DNA from: Klebsormidium nitens
Taxonomy: Eukaryota > Streptophyta > Klebsormidiophyceae > Klebsormidiales > Klebsormidiaceae
NCBI GenBank assembly: GCA_000708835.1
Contig: DF236955.1
Location: 124,001 to 188,000 of the forward strand
Direction of reading: 5' to 3'
DNA: 64,000 nt
Part shown: piece after piece, positions 11,963 to 22,245 of the stretch
Numbering within the stretch: the stretch's first letter is position 1
Layout: each line of letters opens with the position of its first letter
The notes under the pieces: model-generated
Seen by the model: only the letters and a program-made list of their open reading frames with translations
What the model was told of the DNA's origin: nothing
Databases searched by the model: none
Position numbers and translations under genes: made by a program

Positions 11963-13766
11963 TTTGGGCGACCGGAAATCTGTTGCGCTCTTGCGAAAAT
12001 TGTAACGGGGGCGGGAGAACCAGAAACCGGGAAAGCGTGAGCGCCGTTTGAAGGGGGGCATCGCTGGGAGAAACTGCAAGCTCTAGATCTTTCAGGCAAG
12101 TCCTGCGGCTTAGAGCATGAAGACCTCGTAAGTCGGACGTTTGCCTAGAAGAACCCTGATGCAGGCTCGCATATGAGCATAGTTTCTCTCCGTCAAGTCT
12201 CTCTTCAGCGCGCTTCAGAAGGGACCCCGTAAAGTCCGGCAGCCTGCGTGCCAAGCTTCATCGACCTTTATTCCTTTTGTTGTTTCTTCCAACTCGAAAA
12301 TGCATATTTGGCGCTCGAGTCTATCAGTCTTGATGTACTCTCTAAGTTACATGCCGACACTGCACTGGAAACTTTGTGGGCGATCTCGTCAGCCCACCTT
12401 CACTCTTCTTGTGCATGGCGCTACTTTCACGCCCAGGGGCGATTCGCAGCCACAACAGGCCGGGCTAAAATTCTTCGTCGATCTTGATCCGACCCCGTCA
12501 GAACAAGATCACACTTGCTCACCAGCATGAAATGCGTAACACCAAGCTTGAAACAGAGGGTAAGTCCGTACGAGCGGCTTGTCCAGGAGTTTGACTTCAC
12601 GGACAGCCCGCTGTCTGCACGCTTTTTGCGCCAATGTCGTAACGCCTGAGAATTCGGACGACTTCGCAGGTCCCAAGGCAGCCCGTTCATCATGTTAGTT
12701 TTTCTTTTATACAGCCCGGTTGATGAAATCTGCCCCCTGATAAGAAGCACCTCACATAAGCCGCATCCTCTGCCATCCTGAGGCTGCACCAGAGTTTCAC
12801 ACCGAAAGTCTAACGATTGGACTGAGACTGCGTCATTTTTGCAATGAGCCCTCGAAACAGCCGGGCTTTCTGATTATTCCAGGATGCGAGACAATATATG
12901 TCTCTAGACCGAGCGTCGCGTCCTCATCATTAGTGTACGAGCGACGCTGAAGAAGAAGTAAGCTACTACTTTTTGTACGAAGCACAAGGATGCCTTTGCT
13001 CTGTTTGCCAAAATAAATAATGAGCCACCGTTGAAATGCATGCCAATCGGACTATCGATGCCAGCGAAGGCAAACGCATCGCCTTTTCACCCTGATGATC
13101 AGCTATTCCATCTTACGCCCCTACTTGTACGCAGACGTCGATTGTGCGGAGTTCCGTGCGGAGATTCCGTTGCTTCCGGCGGGCTTCAGACCCGAGTGGC
13201 GGCAACAACATTTCTCAGTTTAAAACATCTTTCTTTGAAGCATGCTTCGGCGGGTGAATCAGTGCGGCATCCATGTCTATCCGATCAGAATTGCAGGCGC
13301 ACGGCCGGTTGTGTCGATCTATTTTAATGCATCCAGAGTTTTGCTCAAGACGACTTGAAAATGCTAGCGAATGCGCAACTTCATGCCAATACCAAGACCA
13401 GTTCTTGCAACGTGCGGTTTATATGTCTGGGCATAGCAGCTTCAAAGTGCGAGAAGTACTGCACGGTTTCTTGCTTCTTAGCGAGGACAAGTGATCAGAC
13501 AATTTTACGCACGACTTCCATCCATCCACTCCGGAGATAAAAGTGGAATCTTTACCCTGAAACGTTCTTTCAAAGATGCAATCACTTCAAAACAATAGAA
13601 GTAGCACCCTGAGCTACAGTATGTCGTCTGATACGTAATAGAAGTTCTGTCTATCAAGGGCCATCAACGTTCGCTCTAAGTGAATTTGATGAAACCATCT
13701 GCTGTTCAGAAGTATCTTTAAAAACATTCCGAACGAGCTCTACCAGATTTCCTTATCCACAAACAC
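11963..13766. other. Spacer between ADP-ribosyltransferase copies C and B
   Basis: About 1.8 kb between two same-strand paralogues. It should contain the promoter of copy C and the 3' flank of copy B. The 60-80 bases just upstream of copy C's start resemble those upstream of copy B (shared CTCCCGCCCCCG and AAAATG context). I found no leftover WWE or ART exon here. Confidence 0.45.
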
Positions 13767-16637
13767 CTAATTCTCGTCTCGTTCGCCAGCACTAGGCTTG
13801 CGCACAGTTGCAACGGCTATTGGGAGCTCGTACTCCACCTTTTCCATCAGTACCATCGTTCCGTTCTTTCTGAGGGTCCGCTCAGAGAACCCCGGAGGAA
13901 GCGTAAGCACGAGGAAAACGAGAAGGTTTCCTTCGACATCCATCCCATCCAAAACTTCATCTTCATCCGTGTATCCCAAAGAGAGTTCGGCGTCATAGGC
14001 AAAGAAGTCGTAGCCATATATACGCTTCTTGGGATCCATACCCTCCTTGAGGATGCTTTCCAAGTTCTTGTTGCACGTTCCATGGAAAACGTATTCAATG
14101 GGCGACTCTTTCAACCGCTTCCTCTTGCCAGTACTAGTGCTCTTTCCCAATATCAGCCCTGCGAGGAGAAACGCGCAGTTGCGTTAACGCTGTTGTTTTT
14201 TATTCCGCTGTGACGTCACGTCAAAAGGCCTTACGAATGCAGGCGGCTGTTGTCCGTACCATAGTGTTTTGTCTTCAAAAATTGGTTTCAAAAGGGCTTG
14301 CCATCCTTCATGATCTGTGGCCGCCAGCAGAGTCAACCATTACCGTCTGTTGACTATGTCCAGCTACGGACAGGATTGCCGCGAGTTTTTTACACAATGA
14401 TGCTGCAGCTATCCAGGCAAAAATTTCTTCGAGAGGCCGGAAGACTTGCTCGCGCGTCAAGACTTCTAAAGAATATGCATATCAATCGGCGCAAAGCGTG
14501 AAATACTGGGATCGGCGGGTGAAATCCGGCGAGTCATCAACATACAGCAACATACAGCAACATACAGCCCCGTTTCCAGGATGCAATCTTGTCAGATTAC
14601 ACTCTTACTAAGATCTTTACCTGTGAGATCGTGCATGTGGTGTGCCAGGGAGTCCAAGAAGCGCTGGTAGAGACGGCTCTCGTAGCTCAGGTACGGGTTC
14701 GGCCGCTGCGCGACGAGCTTCCACTCCGAATCACCCCCGATCTCGTTAACGAAGCCCTCTACCTTGTCCGGTTCGCGCAGGGACTTGACGAGTTCGTGAA
14801 GCACCTGCACCGAGGGATCATGAGATCAAATACTCACGGTGCTTGTTACTCCCTTTCAATCTCTACACTTGCTCCCTTTTCCTTTTTCATCTCTATTACT
14901 GTGCTCGCTAACTCCTTTCGCGGTTCTGAATCTCATCAATAAGTTGGTTAGCCCGGCCGAATCTATTTGAGTGACGTCTTCATATCGCTTGCGCTGAGGA
15001 TCAGAATCGGAAGGAACCTTTGAATGCAACGGCTGATGGGTTCTCGAGCACATTCTTTCATCCTGATCAAAGAACGGCTTTTCCTGAAACATCTTTCCGA
15101 GGTAACAGAAACTCCGACGTCCCTGGCTTTGGCTCTCAGTTTCAGTATATTCCCAGGTTTCCGGTTGAAGTACGTACACTCCACGCTTTGATTGGCGCTC
15201 ACCAGCTTCTTTTGCGCGTGGTCTGCTGCCGCGATCGCGGCCGCGATGCCGTCTCCGTCCAGGGGGCAAGCGACTCGGAGCTCGGCCGTTCTTCCAGTGA
15301 CGGTGTCGGTCTTGGTCATGGACTGGAAATCGACCATGGCGAAGCTGCAGTGACGTGTGTCTGACGTCAGCAGGGCTAAATACATACAGCCAAAAGAGCA
15401 GTTTGATATAGATCAGTCAAGACTTCAACCGACGTTCGAGAGCGACTCTTGAGGGCTTTTAAAATGTTGGCATGTCATCGTCCAAAATTCCACCCGGCAA
15501 ATCCGTCCGAATCTTACTTGGCCAGTCTTCCAAAGTCTCAAAAACGTAGTTCAGAGGAGGTGAAAGTGAGGCCATCTCAAGTCTGATTTTGAAATGATCA
15601 TCAATCCGGGGAGATCATCGACAGAAAATCATTATCTGTCCTAGTGAGAGGATTCGGGAGTAAATCCAGTTGCAGAACAACAATCCTCTGAAAGAGAGGT
15701 GCTGCTGACCTTGCAATAAACAGCTGTAATTTTGGTATAAACTTCTGCCAAAGAACCAGATCTCGACTTACCTGCCGTCGCCCTCGTCCAGCAGACACGT
15801 GGGCGCTCCGGTTTTGGCCGCACGCAGGAGAAAGCGGGCCACCAAGTCAGAGACGCGCGTCCACTTGTCGGAGCTCGATCCCCGCTGCCAGATCCGGAGG
15901 AGGGGCGAAAGCACGTTTGCAGAAAGAGCCTGTCCGCCCTGCACAAGAGCGAATACTGCGGGCGTTAAGCGACCTCCGTTCCCGTCTTTGCAAAAGAGTA
16001 TTTCTGAGAAGTGCGGCGAAAGATAGGGCAAGGAAGGCTCTCATAGGGATCAAAAGAAGTGCAGCTTGCGCAAGGAAGGCAGCGCAATCCGAGAGGGTCA
16101 ATTATGCAGCAGCAACACCCACGTTTTCAAACAGAGAACCTTACTGCACTCAAAGAATCATTGAGTTGCCCCAACCAAAGGGAGAAAAGAGAAAACCAGA
16201 AGATGCAATGTGTGCGATCAGTCAGCGGCAACTTCGGAAATCATCCTGACAAACAGACCCGTTCACGGTCTTCGGCCAGATGTTCATGCTCACTTCTAAG
16301 CGGGGATACCAATGAGAGAGGAGGCTGAAATTCCAGCGACTTGGACCTTTGCTACCCTCGGCCACCCTGTCGCCCCCGCCCCGTCCACAACCAGCACCGG
16401 GCGCATGAACCCTCGTGGGCTCTTCTGCTGCATGATTCGCAGATCGACGGTGTACGTTTCTCCAAGCTCCTCTCCATCGACGTCTGACAGGCCCTCCAGA
16501 GTGACCCACGTCAACCCGTTCCGGACGCCCTCCTTGATGACGTCAGCATGCGTGCTCCCGTAGCGGCGCCACTCGTCGTCTTCCCGCCACCAGACACCGG
16601 GCGTCGCGGGGTCGTCGATCTGCCCGGTGATGCACAT
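13767..16637 (-). CDS. WWE-WWE-ADP-ribosyltransferase-like, copy B, catalytic Tyr replaced
   Basis: Minus-strand exons 16637-16341, 15938-15772, 15344-15203, 14804-14621 and 14158-13767 sum to 1182 nt, or 393 residues, with the same phases as the other two copies. The first WWE reads GVWWREDDEWRRYGSTHADV with TYTVDLRIMQQKSP; the second spans LLRIWQRGSSSDKWTRV to DFQSMTKTDTVTGR. The catalytic region has the NPYL segment in exon 4 and IEYVFHGT with His289 in exon 5, but the usual Tyr of the YFA motif is Phe315 (YDFFAYDAELSLG). The last strand is VEYELPIAVATV. An in-frame TAG lies a few codons upstream of MCITGQI with no ATG between, which fixes the start for this copy. The intron-2 donor is canonical (GGCAG|GTAAGT), but the intron-1 donor is weak (CAA|GTCGCT). 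The Phe substitution suggests reduced or lost catalysis, with ADP-ribose reading as the remaining role; that is inference. Confidence 0.85.
14538..14567. repeat. Ten-base tandem repeat, three copies
   Basis: The unit CAACATACAG occurs three times head to tail inside the last intron of ADP-ribosyltransferase copy B. Confidence 0.85.
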
Positions 16638-17792
16638 TTTGGGCACCTGGAATTGCGGCTACGCTGTTCCGGAGGTGTACCGGGGGCGGGAGCAGCGGCC
16701 GGGGAAGCAACGTGGGCGCTCCTCCTTCGAGGGCATTCTTCGAAGAAGATTGCGGGCTTTGATCTGCGGACCAAGCGTACTTTTGAGGAGCGTGAAAGCG
16801 TCGCGATCTGGTAGTTCTTGAGAACCCAAGCTGGCTTCTCTCCTCTTTTCAAAACGAGGCTGTGTTTGAGTGGCTCATCCTGTTCAGCGTGCGAGCTAAG
16901 GTGCCCCGGGTAAGTCTTAGTTCGCGTTTGTCTTCGTTAGCGCCACTAAACGCTGTCTCGCATGGGGGCACCCCTTAGGGCGTGTCCTGCCTCCTCTCTA
17001 GCTGCGCACTGAAGTCAAGCTGAAGATTTTGATAAAAGCAGTCGGAGGTGAAGCTGAATGTTATGTCAGCGGATCTTGTGGGCCCACTTAAATCCTTCAG
17101 CTTGTGCGCGTGCATGGCGTATCCATGAACGGTCACAAAGCACGCCACGTCCTGGGGACTCGATTCTCCTCGTCTTTTGTTAGGCTTAGCTTGACTTGAA
17201 GTGTTTCGATTGGTCATGATTGATTGACAAAGCCAAGCCGAGTTGTCACGAGAAGTTTGAATCAATCGAGCGGCCGGGCTCTCAACTGGAATTGATGACC
17301 CTGACGATCCGCTATACGCGGGGATGCGCTGGTGTTACTTTGCATGAAGCCTCTGACAATGCTGGAGGCCCAGAGGCAGCCTGTTCAAAATGTCTGCAAA
17401 TTACACTCGCCGCCCCAGGGTAGCCCCTTGGAAGAGACGTCAAATCAAACGAAAGAGCCTCACGTAGCCTGAACTACCTTTATCTCACGCAGCGGTGGGA
17501 CGGGAGGGAGATTACCGTAGTGTTGTAATTTATCAGCCACGAGGACTGAGCTGTATCTGAGCATCAGAATAGGAAAAAAGGACCTGCGACGTGACAAAGT
17601 TGTATCTTACAACTTCTAATGCATCAGGATCGATCGAGAAACCCGCCACTTATAGCGGCCCGAACAAAATCATTTCATTTCGGCAGCTTTTTCCGTTCCA
17701 AAGCGAACAGTCCGTTCACCATCAGAGATACTTCCTTGAATACAGAAGGCGCTCTCAAAAGCAAGGAGCGCATTCCGTCCCCGGCTGCCCCG
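16638..17792. promoter_or_regulatory. Divergent region between ADP-ribosyltransferase copies B and A
   Basis: Copies B (minus) and A (plus) start back to back about 1.15 kb apart, so both promoters should lie here. In copy A an open frame continues upstream in phase from 17793 to an ATG at 17619; this extension is not conserved in copy B, so I treat it as 5' UTR. Confidence 0.5.
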
Positions 17793-20700
17793 ATGTGCAT
17801 CACCGGGCAGATCCCCGACCCCACCACGCCCGGGGTCTGGTGGCGGGACGACCGCAAATGGCGCCGGTACGAAAGCACGGAGACTGACGTCATCAAAGAG
17901 GGCCTCCGTAACTCCCAGAAATGGGTGACTCTCGAAGGGGTGAATAACCTCCTCTTTGGCTCCCGTGTAACGTACACCGTCGATCTGCGGATCATGCAGC
18001 AGAAGAGCCCAGGTGGCTTCATGCGCCCGGTTCTGATCGTGGACGGGGCGGGGGCCGAAGGGGGTCCGGGAGAAGTTCAGGTACGTGCGCTGTGAAAGGA
18101 TCGATCAAGCTCCTTCTCGGAAGCGGATTCTGGTGACCGAAAGAAAGCCTAAGTCGTGAAAATCTCCATACGCAAGGAACTATAATGGAAGGCATCTTGC
18201 TGTGATTATCGTTGCTTATGAATGTTCTGGAAAAGGTTCAATGCGTGGTCAAGTGACGTAAGTTTGGAACGAATCTAGTGGAGCCCTTGAACGCAGTTGC
18301 GCCCATCTGAAAAAGAGAGTTCCTGTAAAGGGTTTCGCTCGAAGTGCCAAGGGGGCTGAAAAATGTAGCAAAGGCGGCCGCCCACAGCGTCTTCCAGAAT
18401 AATTGTGTTGTATCCAGTTGGTCACCCCAAAAAATCTGTACGTGGCTTTTATTGTGCTGTTTGACTTGCCCAAAAGTGGAAGACTCCTTGAATTATCTGT
18501 TCCCACAGCAAAGCGGCAAGCATTCTCTGAGAAGAAAAACAATCTCCAATCCGGTTGTCGTGTTTCGTATGCGTGTGCTCGTTTCTCTGAGCGCTAATTT
18601 GACAGAATTCTAAACCCAAACTTAGTTTAATTAACCAGTTCGCGACCCCTTCCATGTACGGAGTTTTCTGAAAATAGTGACGAGATTTCATCACGACTTT
18701 CTGCAGAATGGGCAAGCGCTGGCTGCAAACGAGTGCCCGCCGTTCCTCCGCATCTGGCAGCGAGAGTCCGGATCGAGCCGATGGAACCTGATCCCCAACA
18801 TTGCGGCGCGCTTTCTGCTGCGCGTTACAAAGACTGGAGCGTCCAGATGCCTTCTGGATGAGGGGAACGGCAGGCAAGTATATATGATGCACAGGGCAGC
18901 ACCTTCTGCCTTTCCGGTGGAAAAATAATGTTTTGAGAACCATCCAGTTGGGCAGTGTGTGGTACGTGAGCTGGCAGAAACTCTATGCTAAACGAAAGCG
19001 ACGATGCACCTGCAACTTCATCAATTTGTCAAATAGGCAGGCGCTGAGAGGACTGGCTGTCACAAAAACTTCTCCGGCAGTATCACGCTAAGGCCTTCCT
19101 CAAACACTTTGCCTTTCAGAGCTTTTGCCTATTCACTCCAACAAGTTAATTTCTTCGAATGTGCTCTCACGCCAGGCTGACGTCATTGCATCTTCTGCAT
19201 GGTCGAGTTGCCCTCCATGACCAAGACCGACACCGTCACCGGCAGGACGTCCGAGATCCGCATCGCGTGCCCGCTGGACGCGGCCGGCATCGCGGCCGCG
19301 ATCGCGAAAGCAGAGCATGCCCAGAAGAAATTGGTGAGGGAAAAGGCGACCTTGCACTTGTAGCGGCAATTTTTGCGTTTGCCTATTTGTGCGCGCGCCT
19401 GAAGGAGTTGTCTGGGGTTGAGCTTTTCTAGTGTCTGCTCTAATTTCAAGGTTGTGAAATCGCTGTCAGCAATTGACTAGCCCTTGAAATACACGCGAGT
19501 ATGTTACTCGCTGACTCAGAAACGTTATGGGTTTTATGATCAGCAGTCTTCTTATGAGCAGTCTTCTTTGAAGAGTCTCCTTATGAGCAGTCTCCTGCGT
19601 TTCGAGTATGGCAAACCCGTTGAGGTACAACCAGGGTTTCGGTTAAGATATCAACACATCAAGCAATATTAGATCCACCCACTCACTCAGCTGAAATAGA
19701 CAAACCGGAGCATAGAAACTTATGGGGATTCCTCGATGTACTACCCATGTTTTTCAATCGTAATTTAGGATTACGAGCTTTCCAAGACCTCGAAAACCAG
19801 TTCCGCTCGATGGGGTTTCAACGGTAGATCCGCCTTCGCTCAATCAGGTGCTTCACGATCTGGTGGAGTCTCTGCGCGCTCCTGAGCATATCGAGGACCT
19901 CGTGAAAGGAGATGGAGGAAACGGTTTGGAGCTGGTGGGTCAGCGTCCTAATCCGTACCTGGACCGCGAGAGCGACCAGTACCAGCGCTTTCTGGACACG
20001 CTGGCGCAGCACATGCACGATCTCAAAGGTATGTATGTAGCAAGTTTACAAGTTTCTGCGGGTTTTATTTGCGAAGCCGATCAGTATTGGATTCAGCCTT
20101 TGATTCCTATATGCGGAGGGCACTGATGCAATTCCAAGTGGGCCCAACTCAACGCATATCAACTCATGGTGAAGATTGAGCTCGTGATCAGATGCTGGGC
20201 ACTTCGCTCAAAGAGAAGCGACAATCTGTGCTATCCATCCGGATAGAATGTCAATTCTACGAAGGTGCATCAAACCAATTCAATGGCATCGACCTCATCT
20301 CCATCTTGTTCTGAGGTAGTCGCACAACCTTTGCTTTACACGGGCTTACCAGTTCGTCAATGCTGACCCTTAGCGAAGGCCTTGAGCGACAGTTATGAGA
20401 ACTCAAATTTCACCACGAAAGCCCGCGAGATGTGAATGGGCGCTTGGAGACGTACACAGCTTCCCATGCATCTCAAAAGCTCGAATTGACCCGTAGCGCC
20501 GGGGCCGCAAGTTCTTCCAAATGCGGAGACGACTTCGTCTTTGTAATGGTACTTCCGTTGCCTGCAGAGATGCTGGTCAACGAGAGTGGGCAGAAAAGGA
20601 GGCGGGCGGAACCGCCCATCGAGCACGTCTTCCACGGGACCCGCCCCGAGAACCTCGACAGCATCGTGCGGGACGGAATGGACCCCCGCCTCCGCAGAGC

Positions 20701-20938
20701 AAAGCGCGACTACTTTGCCACAAAACCGGCCTACTCTCTGGACTTCACCAATCCTTACCTCGGCTCCTATTTCGCCCGCCACTTCCCCGGTCCCGACGGC
20801 CCCCAGAAGCTCCTCGTGTTTCTGGTGCTCACGCTCCCCGTGGGGTTCCTTCGCAAGGAGGGCAACGACGCCGTCGTGGTCATGGACAAGGTCGAGTACG
20901 AGCTGCCCATCTTCGAAGTGACGGTGCGCTACAAGTGA
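17793..20938 (+). CDS. WWE-WWE-ADP-ribosyltransferase (PARP-like), copy A, inverted
   Basis: Exons 17793-18080, 18707-18877 (or 18873), 19208 (or 19192)-19333, 19848-20028 and 20568-20938 total 1137 nt with the first options, or 378 residues. WWE1 is GVWWRDDRKWRRYESTETDV with TYTVDLRIMQQKSP; WWE2 runs from FLRIWQRESGSSRWN to SMTKTDTVTGRTSEIRI. Exon 4 gives the NPYLDRESDQYQRF segment typical of the start of a PARP catalytic domain. Exon 5 has IEHVFHGT (His278), RDYFATKPAYSLDF (Tyr304), LLVFLVLTLPVGF and VEYELPIFEVTV. The product should bind ADP-ribose through WWE and may transfer mono-ADP-ribose in cytosol or nucleus. The second intron is unusual: the donor position used in copy B reads GGCAG|GCAAGTA here, and the homologous acceptor AG is AT at 19190-19191, so splicing probably shifts to CAA|GTATAT with GAG|TTG. 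That choice changes about five residues only. Confidence 0.85.
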
Positions 20939-22245
20939 TGTAAATGGATAGAAGGCTATAATAGGGTGTCGTAAGTGAAAATAGTGGCTTTAAGTAAAAT
21001 GGGGACGGAGAGGGGCCGTATCTGTTCCTCCAGCCAACTGGGTCTTTGAAACCGTGAGCTTCCAGAACCAAACTTGTGAGCTTGAGCTGATTGACGTACA
21101 ACTTGAATACAGTGACATCGGCTGGGGAACATTGGTTTATAGATAGAATATTCAGGGGTTCCAAGCGACCGTGTAAATACCAGACATTTCGTTCACCGAA
21201 AGCCGACTCAGTGGGTGAGCGTGACCAGTTCATGAGCGGTAGGCTTGCGGCTCTGCGAGTGCCAGATTAGTTAAGATAGTCAAAGACTGTCCAACTAGAA
21301 ACCTTAGAATAGCGTACATAGATGTCGATACGCCTTTTCTTCGCGCTTCGCCGAACTGTAGCTCCCCTTTTATACGGAGAAAATTGTGAGACATCTGCGG
21401 AAGTGCAATCGTACTGTATCCTCTTATTGGCTTAGGATTCGACACGTCTTCACTGTTTAATGAACCGGAAGAGAATCGTTTGCATATCTCAGAAAGCCTG
21501 CTTTTTAGGACCGCTGCATGCCCACTAAATGGATGCTCAATCCTTTCCAAAAGAATGACGCGTCAATAGCTAGATGCATGAATGCTCCTCGGCACATGCA
21601 TACGAACCCGGTTGCGGTTCAAAATTCTGGCATGCTTTCGACAAACACCTCATGCAGATCTCGAAATATGTCCGAGGGTTGTGCGGCCTGTCCAAATCAA
21701 CCATTTACATGACTACTCGATCCAACTATTTGGCCTCCCAGGAAGGAGTCAAGAATTTGGGTCTTGATATGGCGCATCGCGGTAAGCTAGTTGGCAAACA
21801 CGCCACACTTCACATATCATGCTCCGAGTCTGGCAGTGGCCGCGGCCCCGCGCTCAGTTACGTGAGGCAGGTGATTACCTTATATCGCATCGTTAATTGT
21901 TTACCGTTCATGATTCGGCATACACGCTAGATTCGACTAAAGCTTACGTACATGCATGCAACAACCTGGCTGTGGCGAGCCTTATGACCCGCACGGTGGT
22001 GCGAAGTACTGACGAAAGTTTCACGCGCATCGAACACTGAACTCAACCTCCACCGGATTACGGGCGTCACAACACCTGGTCGGAAATGATGATCAGTGAG
22101 AAATGTACCCAATTGTGCGAGCATGGGTACCATACAACTATGGGTTTCGCTTGAGTCGGATTCTCATACGTTTAAAACTATGTTGCGGGCTCAAGTAATT
22201 GCTCAGCTTCCTCAGGGGGATCTCGCATAGATGGTCTGATGAACT
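20939..22245. other. Intergenic, convergent 3' flanks
   Basis: About 1.3 kb between the ends of ADP-ribosyltransferase copy A and the methyltransferase. Small open frames on both strands show no domain or family resemblance. Confidence 0.4.

Noticed and set aside
17619-17792. N-terminal extension of ADP-ribosyltransferase copy A from the upstream ATG
   Set aside because: Copy B has a stop just upstream of the shared MCITGQI start, and the extension of copy A is not similar to that of copy C.
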